The position numbers and the translations under genes were made by a program. From Arthrobacter sp. S39 (lineage in GTDB: Bacteria > Actinomycetota > Actinomycetes > Actinomycetales > Micrococcaceae), in the NCBI RefSeq assembly GCF_004320525.1, contig NZ_SIHX01000002.1, positions 186,001 to 250,000 of the forward strand: a stretch of 64,000 nt of DNA, given 5' to 3'. Below the pieces are notes generated by a model. That model was not told the DNA's origin, ran no database searches, and was given only the letters and a program-made list of their open reading frames with translations. Of the stretch, positions 17,371 to 27,027 are shown piece by piece; positions within the stretch are counted from its first letter, which is position 1, and each line of letters begins with the position of its first letter.

Positions 17371-18194
17371 ACCATCAGACCCACCGGCACTCTGGCAGCC
17401 AGGACCAGCACCGCGTCCTGGACCTCGACGCCGAAGTGTTCGGCGGCAACCTCGCAGCGGTCCTGGACATCGCCGGGGTATCGGCCGCGCGCAGCGTCGT
17501 TGACCTCGGCGCAGGCACTGGCGCAGGCAGCCGGCTTCTGCGTGCCCGGTACCCTGACGCGTCGCTGACGTGCATAGACAACGACCCGCAGATGCTCGGA
17601 CTGCTGCGCGGGCAGGGGTTCGCCGTGCTCGAGGCAGACCTGGACCACGGCTTCCCCGTGCTGGCCCGCTCCCTGGTCACCGCGGATGCGGCAGAGGCAG
17701 CGGATACAAAGGCCAACGCGCCGGTTGACCTGGTGTGGGCATCGTCCTCGCTGCACCACGTCGCCAACCCTGCCCGGCTGCTGTCGGGGGTCCGCCGCGC
17801 ACTGGCGCCGGGTGGGGTGCTGGTCGTCGTCGAGCTCGCCACGCTGCCACGCTTCCTCAGCGGCCCGCCCGGGGCGCTGCTGGAGCAGCGCTGCCACGCC
17901 GCTGCGGCGGCCGAGGGGTGGAACCGCCACCCGGACTGGACGTCGGTTATCGAAGCCGCGGGGTTCAGTGTCACGCGGTCCGAGGTGACAACAACCGCAC
18001 CCGTGACTCCGGCTGCCAGGGAGTACGCCCGGCAGTGGTTCGCGCGCTTCCCGCAGCTGGCGGCCCTGACCGCAGACGACCGCGGCGACGTGGAAAACCT
18101 GCTGGAGCAGGTCTTCGGCGACATCGAACTGGAACCCCGGGCCACCCGGAGCGTCTGGGTTGCCACCCCGGCTGAGCCAGGAGCACCCACATGA
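17367..18194 (+). CDS. Class I SAM-dependent methyltransferase
   Basis: 275 residues. Motif I (SVVDLGAGTGAGSRLL), the post-I acidic residue (LTCIDNDPQML) and motif IV-like DLVWASSSLHHV identify a Methyltransf_25/11-type domain. TTG at 17367 overlaps the upstream stop (TTGA) and has GAAAGG before it, so it is translationally coupled to the oxidoreductase. The substrate is unknown. The pair is divergent from the XRE-cupin regulator. Confidence 0.85.
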   Translation: MNHQTHRHSGSQDQHRVLDLDAEVFGGNLAAVLDIAGVSAARSVVDLGAGTGAGSRLLRARYPDASLTCIDNDPQMLGLLRGQGFAVLEADLDHGFPVLARSLVTADAAEAADTKANAPVDLVWASSSLHHVANPARLLSGVRRALAPGGVLVVVELATLPRFLSGPPGALLEQRCHAAAAAEGWNRHPDWTSVIEAAGFSVTRSEVTTTAPVTPAAREYARQWFARFPQLAALTADDRGDVENLLEQVFGDIELEPRATRSVWVATPAEPGAPT

Positions 18195-18226
18195 TCTAGT
18201 GCGACGCCGCGTTGGCGCCAGCGCGC

Positions 18227-18820
18227 TCAGTCGGCGGCGGCCGGGATTCCTGCTGCTTTTTCGGCTTCCGTCAGGGCCAGGCGCAGGCGCGCGACGGCGG
18301 GGACGTACCCCTGCTGGGGGACCGTCCGGAGCTGCTCGGCGTCCCGCATTGCCCTGATCACTGCGGCGGTTTCGGGCTGCCGGACGTCGGTCATGGCCGG
18401 GTAGTCGATGCAGTATGCAGGGTCCAGCTCGTAGCGGCTCCAGCGGGCAAGGAGTGTGGTGTGTTCAGCCTGCGCGGCCGTATGGAGGGGCAGTTCCTGC
18501 CTGCGCTGCCGCCGGCTGGTGTGCCACGCCATGATCCGGGGATGGCCCCGGTAGGCGGCGACGCCTGTTGCCCCGCCCACCGCGGCGAGCACCAGCCCCG
18601 ACCATGGCGAGGCCAGCGTGGGGATCAGGAGCGCGGGGACTGCCACGGCCGAGCCCATAAATAGGTCCCAGAACAGCGTGTCCGAAGCGCGGCCGGCCGG
18701 CTCCGGCGCGGAGTGCAGGCGTACCGCAAAAACCGTTGCCGCTACCGCGCAGGCCAGTACGGCTCCCCAGAACAACAGCTGCCAGGCTCCCGAAAGGACG
18801 GATTCCAACAAGTCGGCCAC
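18227..18820 (-). CDS. Uncharacterised membrane protein
   Basis: About 197 residues with two N-terminal hydrophobic segment groups (LLFWGAVLACAVAATVFAV; SAVAVPALLIPTLASPWSGLVLAAVGGATGVAAY) and a soluble C-terminal half rich in Arg and Glu. GTG at 18820 lies seven bases after GGAGG, so it is preferred to an in-frame GTG at 18919 that would add a low-complexity leader. No family is recognised. It faces the methyltransferase gene and is alone in its transcription unit. Confidence 0.65.
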   Translation of the reverse strand: MADLLESVLSGAWQLLFWGAVLACAVAATVFAVRLHSAPEPAGRASDTLFWDLFMGSAVAVPALLIPTLASPWSGLVLAAVGGATGVAAYRGHPRIMAWHTSRRQRRQELPLHTAAQAEHTTLLARWSRYELDPAYCIDYPAMTDVRQPETAAVIRAMRDAEQLRTVPQQGYVPAVARLRLALTEAEKAAGIPAAAD

Positions 18821-18976
18821 CGCGGCACCTCCAGCGTCAGGCCCGGCCCAGGACTCCGGGTTGCTACTTCCATTCCAGCCCCTGCGGCCATCCGGGTCAA
18901 TGGGCAGGCTCCCGGGCACATGCGGCGCCGGGATGAGGAGCTACTGAGCAGTGGCGGCACCGCGTAGCGTGGGACC

Positions 18977-19357
18977 ATGCGACTCAAAATGTGCAGCATC
19001 CATGTCCAGGACCCCGCCGCCGCCCACACGTTCTACACGCAGACCCTGGGTTTTGAGACCCTGATGGCCATGCCCGAATACAACCTGTTCATCGTCAAGG
19101 ACCCGGGCGCGGAAGCCGGTTCGGTGGGCCTCCTGCTGGAGCCCAGCGACAACCCGATCGGGGCAAACTACATGAACGCCCTGCACGACGCCGGAATCCC
19201 GGCCATCGTCTTCGGCGTTCCGGATGTCCAGGCTGAGTACAGCCGGCTCATCGAGGCAGGCGTGGCGTTCAAGGGTGAACCGTCCGAGGACCCTTCCGGA
19301 ATCAGCGCGGTGTTCGACGACGGCTGCGGCAACTTCGTGCAGCTGCACCAGGACTGA
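18977..19357 (+). CDS. VOC-family (glyoxalase/bleomycin-resistance fold) protein
   Basis: 126 residues with paired beta-alpha-beta-beta-beta modules. The N-terminal module has IHVQDPAAAHTFYTQTLGFETL and the second IVFGVPDVQAEYSRLIEAGVAF, and the end DDGCGNFVQLHQD carries the usual metal-side residues. VOC proteins include lyases, dioxygenases and drug-binding proteins; nothing narrows the choice. A strong terminator follows. Confidence 0.85.
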   Translation: MRLKMCSIHVQDPAAAHTFYTQTLGFETLMAMPEYNLFIVKDPGAEAGSVGLLLEPSDNPIGANYMNALHDAGIPAIVFGVPDVQAEYSRLIEAGVAFKGEPSEDPSGISAVFDDGCGNFVQLHQD

Positions 19358-19390
19358 CGCCCGCCGGGAGTAGAGGCCGGGTACAACAAA

Positions 19391-19439
19391 GGCTTGTCCG
19401 CGGATCCGGCCCCTGAAGGTTCGGATCCGCGAACAAGCC
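19391..19439. terminator. Bidirectional hairpin between VOC and DUF5997 genes
   Basis: GGCTTGTCCGCGGATCC (19391-19407) pairs with GGATCCGCGAACAAGCC (19423-19439), 17 bp with one mismatch and a 15-nt loop. It lies between two convergent genes. Confidence 0.75.
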
Positions 19440-19461
19440 CAGGTTCGCGGAGCGAAACGGC

Positions 19462-19866
19462 CTACTCGGCCTTGGCGCGGGCCTTCTTGGCGTCCTTCTT
19501 GGCTGCCTCGTCCTTGACCCGCTGGGCCTCGGCGCGGACGGCTGCGTGGGTGGAGCGCTCGGTGACCAGCCACGCCGGGGGAGCCTGCAGCAGCGCGGTG
19601 ATTTCCGCCGTCGTCAGCGCCTCCTCAACACCCCCGCGGGCCAGGCCGCTGATGGAGACGTTCAGTTTCTGGGCCACCACGGGGCGCGGGTGCGGCCCGT
19701 TGCGGCGGAGTTCCGCGAGCCACTCCGGCGGGTTGGCCTGGAGCTCGGCGAAATCGGCGCGGGTAATGGTTGAATCCTGGAACTCCTGCGGTGTTGCGGG
19801 CAGGTAGATGCCAAGCTTCTTGGCAACGGTGGCCGGCTTCATGGACTGGGAGTTTGCAGAGGTCAT
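19462..19866 (-). CDS. DUF5997 family protein
   Basis: 134-residue mostly helical protein matching DUF5997 as I remember it (MKPATVAKKLGIYLPATPQE, then F and NPPEWLAELRRNGPHPRP). The segment RPVVAQKLNVSISGLARGG looks like a helix-turn-helix. The C-terminal 25 residues are Lys/Ala-rich (KDEAAKKDAKKARAKAE). It is divergent from the LysR-effector-domain gene, with 37 bp between the two start codons, so both share one very compact promoter region. The pairing seems to be conserved in relatives. Function unknown. Confidence 0.82.
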   Translation of the reverse strand: MTSANSQSMKPATVAKKLGIYLPATPQEFQDSTITRADFAELQANPPEWLAELRRNGPHPRPVVAQKLNVSISGLARGGVEEALTTAEITALLQAPPAWLVTERSTHAAVRAEAQRVKDEAAKKDAKKARAKAE

Positions 19867-19903
19867 GCTTCAAGGGTATCCGGGCGGGCGGTACTGTGAA
19901 GAC

Positions 19904-20653
19904 GTGCCCGCTGACAATGAATCCCCGCAGAACCCCAGCCCCTCCGAATCAACGGAGGAAGAGGCCCCGCGGGTGCTTCGTTTCGCCTACGTCGCCGGCG
20001 TCACGCCGGGCAAATGGATCCGCCGCTGGGAAGAGCGGGTGCTGGACATCCCGCTGCAGTCCTTTATGTCCGACGACGGCGCGCAGCTGCAGGTGCTGCG
20101 TGACGGTTCCGCGGACCTCAGCTTCGTCCGGCTCCCCGTGGAGCGCGAAGGCCTCAGTGTGATTCCCCTGTATGAGGAGCAGCCCGTGGTGGTGGCTCCC
20201 AAGGGGCACGAGATCTCGGTGTTTGAGGAAGTTGCCCTGGCCGACCTGGCCCAGGAGACGTTCCTGGATGTGGCTGAACTTGGCGGCGCGGAAATGGCCA
20301 TGCAGGTGGTGGCGTCCGGGGCGGGCCTGATCATTCTCCCGATGTCCGTGGCACGCCACTTCAACGTCAAGGACACCGTGGCGAGGCGCCTGACCGGTGC
20401 CCCCGCCACGGAAATCGCGGTGGCGTGGCTGAGCGACTCGACGGATGAAATCATCGAGGAGTTCATCGGCATTGTCCGTGGCCGTACGGCACAGAGCTCC
20501 CGGCAGCCGTCAGCCCAGCAGGAGAAGCCCAAGAAGGAACCGAAGCCGGACCGGCGGGGGCCTGCCGTCAAGAAGCCGAAGGTGGCCCAGCGCTACGCCC
20601 CCAACCCCGACAAGGGCCGGGGCAAGGGATCGCGGAAAAAGGGCAAGCGCTAG
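19904..20653 (+). CDS. LysR-type effector-binding domain protein lacking an HTH
   Basis: 249 residues. From about residue 22 on it is a LysR substrate-binding fold (VLRFAYVAGVTPGKWIRRWE, then LVLRDGSADLSFVRLP-like segments and PVVVAPKGHEI) but there is no winged HTH before it. The last 45 residues are a very basic Lys/Arg/Pro tail ending in GSRKKGKR. The GTG at 19904 is chosen; an upstream in-frame ATG overlaps the divergent DUF5997 gene. Together with that gene it could form a two-chain regulator, or the basic tail could bind DNA or RNA; both are inference. Confidence 0.8.
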   Translation: MPADNESPQNPSPSESTEEEAPRVLRFAYVAGVTPGKWIRRWEERVLDIPLQSFMSDDGAQLQVLRDGSADLSFVRLPVEREGLSVIPLYEEQPVVVAPKGHEISVFEEVALADLAQETFLDVAELGGAEMAMQVVASGAGLIILPMSVARHFNVKDTVARRLTGAPATEIAVAWLSDSTDEIIEEFIGIVRGRTAQSSRQPSAQQEKPKKEPKPDRRGPAVKKPKVAQRYAPNPDKGRGKGSRKKGKR

Positions 20654-20669
20654 GCCGTTCGGAAAGGGC

Positions 20670-21095
20670 TCAGTCGTCGTACGTGTTGGCGATGTAGACG
20701 TCGCAGGGGGCATTGTGCGCCACGCTGTTGGCCACGCTGCCCAGGACCCGGCCGATGCCGCGCATCCTCCTGTTGCCCACCACAATCATGGCGGCATCCA
20801 GGCGGGTTGCTTCCTTAATAAGGGCCTCGGCCGGCTTGCCGCGGGCGGCTGAAAAAGTCACGTCCAGCGCCTGCCCGGCTGAACCGGCAAGCTTCTTGGC
20901 GACGCGCTCGGCACTGTCGGCCTCGGAGATGACGATCTGGTCCGTGCCGCGGCCGATAACCTCCGCCCGCTCACTCTCGAACGCGGTCACAACGTGAAGC
21001 GAGGCTCCCAGGGCTACCGCCAGGTCCCGTGCGCATTCGGCGGCTTTGCTGGCCGTTTCGCTGCTGTCGACTCCAACGACGATAACTCCACCCAT
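20670..21095 (-). CDS. Universal stress protein (UspA family)
   Basis: 141 residues, single UspA domain. It starts with VIVVGVDSSETASKAAECA and ends with the ATP-binding signature GNRRMRGIGRVLGSVANSVAHNAPCDV (G-2X-G-9X-G-S type). The ATG at 21095 has AAGGAG seven bases upstream; a longer frame starting at 21173 lacks one. It is divergent from the MarR gene. Confidence 0.9.
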   Translation of the reverse strand: MGGVIVVGVDSSETASKAAECARDLAVALGASLHVVTAFESERAEVIGRGTDQIVISEADSAERVAKKLAGSAGQALDVTFSAARGKPAEALIKEATRLDAAMIVVGNRRMRGIGRVLGSVANSVAHNAPCDVYIANTYDD

Positions 21096-21220
21096 GTTGC
21101 TGCTCCTTCGTTTGCTGAAACCAGCAGTCGTCCACCGCTGGACGCTGCGGGCGCCGGACACCGGCAGCTTCAACGAGGATACAGAGGGTCAGCAGCGGCC
21201 GCATGTGTGGCGAGGAATAA

Positions 21221-21256
21221 TAAGCATACTTGCAATAGGCATGGTAAGCATGCTTA
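21221..21256 (+). promoter_or_regulatory. Two MarR-type operators
   Basis: TAAGCATACTTG (21221-21232) and the perfect palindrome TAAGCATGCTTA (21245-21256), with centres 24 bp apart. They lie 75-110 bp before the MarR start and between it and the divergent universal stress gene. The same core recurs at 11820. Confidence 0.6.
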
Positions 21257-21330
21257 TGGTGGAGGCGGAAGTGATGCACCAATTGGGGCGACGTTGCGCC
21301 CGATCCGCCATCCACAGGAGGCAGCGGCCG

Positions 21331-21870
21331 ATGACCAGCAATCTTGATCCAGATGCCCGGAACAGCTACCGCCTGCTGACGCTCGCCGCACGGATGGTCC
21401 AGCGCCGGCAGGATGACGCGCTCGCGCCGCTGGGCCTGACCCGGGCCGCCGTCATAGCCCTCGAGGGGCTTGCTGACGGACCCCTTAATCAGGAGCAGCT
21501 GGCGGAAGTGGTCCACGTGCAGAGCCAGACCCTCGGACGTGTCCTGCTCCGGCTTGAGGGAACGGGCCACATTACGCGGACGCGGCAGGCGGTTGACCGG
21601 AGGCAGTTCCGGGTGGAGCTTACCGAAGCGGGCGCGGCCGCCCTGGCTGCCGCGGGGCAGGCCGAAATCCGCGCCTATCCGCAGGACCCGGCCATCGGCT
21701 GGAAGGTGCTCCAGCAGGAGCTGGCCAAGCTGGTGGGTTCCCTGCCGAGCCCGGGGCCGGACTCCGCCGTCGTGCCGTTCCCGGAGCATGACGACCGGCG
21801 CGCCCGCCACACGGGAGACCATGCCCCCAACCTCCACGGAGTGGACAACCTCGACAACTGGCGCGGATGA
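21331..21870 (+). CDS. MarR-family transcriptional regulator
   Basis: 179 residues. The winged-helix core runs from LLTLAARMVQRRQDDALAPL through LTRAAVIALEGLADGPLNQE, QLAEVVHVQSQTLGRVLLRL and the wing GHITRTRQAVDRRQFRVELTEAG, which is a good MarR match. AGGAGG lies nine bases before the ATG at 21331. Two operator-like palindromes upstream indicate autoregulation. The last 40 residues, rich in Pro, Asp and His, are not part of the usual domain. The ligand is unknown. Confidence 0.88.
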   Translation: MTSNLDPDARNSYRLLTLAARMVQRRQDDALAPLGLTRAAVIALEGLADGPLNQEQLAEVVHVQSQTLGRVLLRLEGTGHITRTRQAVDRRQFRVELTEAGAAALAAAGQAEIRAYPQDPAIGWKVLQQELAKLVGSLPSPGPDSAVVPFPEHDDRRARHTGDHAPNLHGVDNLDNWRG

Positions 21871-21900
21871 CCAGCACCGCGCCCTTTAATCAGACGGGAA

Positions 21901-22236
21901 TTAGGCGGGGCAGGCTGCCTTCAGGGCGGTGACTGACTCGGCCGGAACCTGGTCGCCGGCATCCGCGATCTGGCCCAGCGGCGTCGTAATCTCGGCGGGG
22001 ACGCCGGCTGTTTCGGCGGCTGCTACCAGCCCGCCGAGCGCCGCCTGGTCCTCCACACTGACCAGGCCGTCCTGGATCACCGCGCAGACCTGCCTGGTCA
22101 CTTCATCGGCCGCGGCGGTGGCAACCTTGGAGGCGGCGTCGCTGGCCGCCGTTTCGGCGGCCTCCTGCACGGATCCGCAGCCGGCGAGGACGAGCATCAG
22201 GGGGACGGCGGACAGGGCAGCAAGGCAGCGTTTCAT
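21901..22236 (-). CDS. Small Ala-rich lipoprotein
   Basis: 111 residues. A lipoprotein signal (MKRCLAALSAVPLMLVLAGC; lipobox LAGC) is followed by a helical, Ala-rich mature part with one Cys pair (VTRQVCAVIQDGLV and ALKAACPA). No domain is recognised. It is convergent with MarR and divergent from the pxpA operon. Confidence 0.72.
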   Translation of the reverse strand: MKRCLAALSAVPLMLVLAGCGSVQEAAETAASDAASKVATAAADEVTRQVCAVIQDGLVSVEDQAALGGLVAAAETAGVPAEITTPLGQIADAGDQVPAESVTALKAACPA

Positions 22237-22270
22237 TCATCCAGCCTAACGGCGCGGAAAAATCCTCAGA

Positions 22271-22297
22271 TTCAACATCGTTGGATTGTTGAACAAT
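22271..22297 (+). promoter_or_regulatory. GntR/FadR-like operator before pxpA
   Basis: TTCAACA (22271-22277) and TGTTGAA (22287-22293) form an inverted repeat. ATTGTTGAACAAT (22285-22297) is itself a perfect palindrome around a central G and resembles FadR-subfamily GntR sites (TTGT-n-ACAA). No regulator gene lies next to it. Confidence 0.45.
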
Positions 22298-22349
22298 TTA
22301 GGGTTTTAGGGCATTCTTGGTAGAGCACACCCATGAGATGAGGATCACA

Positions 22350-23108
22350 ATGGCAAGCATCGACCTGAACAGTGACGTAGGCGAATCATTCGGGCGCTGG
22401 ACGCTCGGCGATGATTCGGCCATGTTCCGCTCCGTCAGCAGCGCCAATGTGGCGTGCGGTTTCCATGCCGGCGATCCCAGCGTCATCAGGGCCACCTGCC
22501 GCAAGGCTGCGGCCGCCAACGTGGTCATCGGCGCGCACGTGGGCTACCGGGACCTGGCAGGCTTCGGCCGCCGTTTCCTGGACATCAGCCCGGGCGAACT
22601 CGCTGACGACGTGGTCTACCAGCTCGGCGCCCTGCAGGCCCTGGCGGCCGCAGAGGGTGCCCGGGTCCGGTACGTGAAACCCCACGGCGGCCTCTACAAC
22701 GCCATCGTCCACCACACCGCCCAGGCGCAGGCCGTGGTGGACGCCGTGAAATCCGTTGACCCTTCACTTCCCATCCTTGGCCTGCCGGGGTCCGAAGTGG
22801 TCCGGCTGGCCGAAGCCGCCGGACTGCGGCCCGTCACGGAGGCCTTCGCGGACCGGGCCTACAACCCGGACGGCACCCTGGTGTCCCGTTCCCTGCCCGG
22901 CGCCGTGCTGGATGACCCGGCCCAGGTGGCCGAGCACGTGCTCCGGATGGCCACCGAATCATCCGTCCGCGCCGTTGACGGCTCTGTCCTGAAAATCCAC
23001 GCCGAAAGCATCTGCGTCCACGGTGACTCCCCGGGGGCCGTGGAAATGGCCACCGCGGTCAGAGCCGCTCTTGCGGCCGCCGGCGTCACCATTTCGGCAT
23101 TCGCCTGA
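22350..23108 (+). CDS. pxpA: 5-oxoprolinase subunit A (LamB/YcsF family)
   Basis: 252 residues. LamB/YcsF proteins are the PxpA component of the ATP-dependent 5-oxoprolinase, which opens 5-oxoproline to glutamate. The N-terminal [14 protein letters not shown] and [14 protein letters not shown], and [13 protein letters not shown], are hallmark metal/active-site stretches. GAGGA lies five bases before the ATG at 22350; the upstream TTG at 22317 was rejected. It is first in a tight operon with the fused PxpB-PxpC protein and a biotin carboxylase. Confidence 0.93.
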   Translation: MASIDLNSDVGESFGRWTLGDDSAMFRSVSSANVACGFHAGDPSVIRATCRKAAAANVVIGAHVGYRDLAGFGRRFLDISPGELADDVVYQLGALQALAAAEGARVRYVKPHGGLYNAIVHHTAQAQAVVDAVKSVDPSLPILGLPGSEVVRLAEAAGLRPVTEAFADRAYNPDGTLVSRSLPGAVLDDPAQVAEHVLRMATESSVRAVDGSVLKIHAESICVHGDSPGAVEMATAVRAALAAAGVTISAFA

Positions 23109-23116
23109 GCCGCGGA

Positions 23117-24804
23117 ATGATTCCCATGGAAACAGTCAGCGAAACCAGCGCGGCAGCCCGCGTGCTCGCCGTCCGGCCGGTAGGCACGACGGCGGTGCTC
23201 GCCGAACTCTCCGGCCTCCACGACGTGCTGGCCCTTCAGGCCCTGCTCCTGGAGGAGCCGCTGCCCGGCCAGGTGGACGTCCTCGCGGCCGCCGAAACCG
23301 TGATGGTCAAGGCGGACTCACCCGCCGCCGCCCGCCGGATGGGTGCCCTGCTGCTGGGGATGGACCTGGCGGTCCAGTCCCATGCCGAAGGGAAGCTGGT
23401 GCAGATCGATACCGTGTACGACGGCGAGGACCTCGCCGAAGTAGCGCGGCTCACCGGCCTCAGCGCCGAGGGCGTCGTCGCCGCCCACACCGGACAGATC
23501 TGGACCGTGGCCTTCGGCGGCTTCGCCCCGGGCTTTGGCTACATGGTGGGCGAGAACCAGGCTCTGGAAGTACCGCGCCGGAGCTCGCCCCGGACTGCCG
23601 TCCCCGCAGGTTCCGTTGCGCTGGCCGGCAACTACTCCGCTGTATACCCGCGGAAGTCCCCGGGCGGCTGGCAGCTGATCGGCCGCACCGCCGCGCACAT
23701 GTGGGACCTCAGCCGCGAACAGCCGGCCCTGGCGGCACCGGGAGACCGCGTGCAGTTCCGGGCAGTGCGCGAGCTCGTTGAAGTTGCCCAACCCGCCGCT
23801 TCCGATACGGGCGCCGCGGACATCCAGTCCGGCCTGCGGATCCTCTCGCCGGGACTGCAGAGCCTGATCCAGGACCTCGGCCGTCCCGGCCACGCCGGCT
23901 TGGGCGTCTCCTCCGCCGGAGCCCTGGACCGTTCCTCCGTGCGCCGCGCCAACCGGATCGTGGGCAACCAGCCGTCCGCCGCCGTCGTCGAATCCGTTGC
24001 CGGCGGGCTGCGCGTGCAGGCCGTGGGGGACCAGGTGCTGGCGGTCGCCGGCGCACCGTCGGCACTGACTGTGGTGACGCCGTCGGACGGTCCCGACATG
24101 GACGGCGCGGACGACGGCGGGCAGCCGGAGCAGGTGCGCACCGTACCCATGGCCACGGCGTTTGCCCTGCTCGACGGCGAGATCCTGACCGTCGGGGCGC
24201 CGGAGCGCGGCTTCCGCAGCTACCTCGCCATCCGCGGCGGAGCGATGGCTGACGCGGTGCTGGGCAGCCGGTCCACGGACACGATGTCCGGGATCGGGCC
24301 TGCGCCGCTGGCAGCCGGGCAGCTGCTGGCCGCGGGGGTGGCCACGTCCTCCAACGTGGTGGGCAGCCCCGAACTGCAGCCGGAGTTTCCGGACACCGGC
24401 GTCACCGTACTGGACATCGTGCCCGGCCCGCGCGACGACTGGTTCGACGCCGCCGCGCTGGAGTCGCTCTGCAGCCAGGACTGGGCCGTGACGCCCCGCT
24501 CCAACCGGGTGGGCATGCGCCTGGACGGAACGCCGCTGAGCCGGAGCCGGGACGGCGAACTGCCCAGCGAAGGCACCATGGCCGGTGCGCTGCAGATCCC
24601 GCCCGAAGGCCAGCCCGTGCTGTTCCTGGCCGACCACCCCATCACCGGCGGCTACCCGGTCATCGGTGTGGTGGTGGACCACCAGCTGGACCTGGCCGCC
24701 CAGGTCCCCATCGGCGGCTCCATCCGGTTCCGCTGGGCTCCCGGCTACGGGCTGCCCACCAGCTTTTCTTCCCCCGACGTTTCCCAGACAAAAGTGAGCA
24801 ACTG

Positions 24805-24805
<1 letters not shown>
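23117..24805 (+). CDS. Fused 5-oxoprolinase subunits B and C (KipI-KipA fusion)
   Basis: 562 residues. The first 230 or so are a PxpB/KipI domain ([50 protein letters not shown]). From about 240 a PxpC/KipA (biotin-dependent carboxyltransferase-like) domain follows ([30 protein letters not shown] segment, and [18 protein letters not shown]). In most bacteria these are two genes; fusions are also seen in urea amidolyase-like proteins. ATG at 23117 or 23126 may be the start. It overlaps the next gene's ATG by one base. Confidence 0.9.
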
Positions 24806-26565
<1,760 letters not shown>

Positions 26566-26571
26566 CGCCAA

Positions 26572-26611
26572 AAGGGAGTCCGCCCAGTGCCTTTGCTGGG
26601 CGGACTCCCTT
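26572..26611. terminator. Intrinsic terminator ending the pxp operon
   Basis: AAGGGAGTCCGCCCAG (26572-26587) and CTGGGCGGACTCCCTT (26596-26611) pair perfectly over 16 bp with an 8-nt loop. It is seven bases after the biotin carboxylase stop and 12 before the stop of the convergent small gene, so it can serve both strands. Confidence 0.88.
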
Positions 26612-26623
26612 GCTGTTGGACCT

Positions 26624-26845
26624 TTAGTCGGTGTGGTTGGCGAGTGCCACCAGGACGCCTGCGATGGCGAAGTACTTGTTGCTGCCGAGATCCCGGATGG
26701 TCTTGATGCCGAGGCTGGCGAACAGCTCGTTGTGGCGTTCTGTCACCCCCGCCAGTGCAGACGGAGGCGAGTCCAGGAGTTCTTCGAGGCTCTTGTTCTC
26801 GTAGTCTTTGTCGAGTTTCTTACCAAGCTCAATGGAAACGGCCAT
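26624..26845 (-). CDS. Small conserved protein with helix-hairpin-helix-like motif
   Basis: 73 residues. The layout SLEELLDSPPSALAGVTERH, followed by NELFASLGIKTIRDLGSNKY and FAIAGVLVALA, resembles small HhH/DUF4332-like proteins in actinobacteria that I have seen only as hypothetical. AAAGG lies six bases before the ATG at 26845; the ATG two codons upstream touches that site. It is convergent with the pxp operon. Confidence 0.72.
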   Translation of the reverse strand: MAVSIELGKKLDKDYENKSLEELLDSPPSALAGVTERHNELFASLGIKTIRDLGSNKYFAIAGVLVALANHTD

Positions 26846-26997
26846 CTTCATCCTTTTGCGTGAACGAATCAGTCAAAATCCTGCAGCGATGGCTCCAGCC
26901 TCCACCGCGGATTCTGGGAATCCAGGTGGTCCCCGGCGCCCTGCCCGCAACGCTAGCGCAGCTTGGGCCGAAGCGGGAGGGGTGCGCCGGTAATTTC

Positions 26998-27018
26998 CTC
27001 AGCCATGCCGTGGCTGAG
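26998..27018 (-). terminator. Hairpin after the alditol oxidase gene
   Basis: CTCAGCCA (26998-27005) and TGGCTGAG (27011-27018) form an 8-bp stem with a 5-nt loop, ten bases beyond the gene's stop. On the minus strand it is followed by GAAATTACC rather than a T-tract, so it may be a weak terminator. Confidence 0.45.
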
Positions 27019-27027
27019 CCCCGGCGT

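Noticed and set aside
23318..24682. 454-codon open frame antisense to the fused PxpBC gene
   Set aside because: Shadow frame, low-complexity composition.
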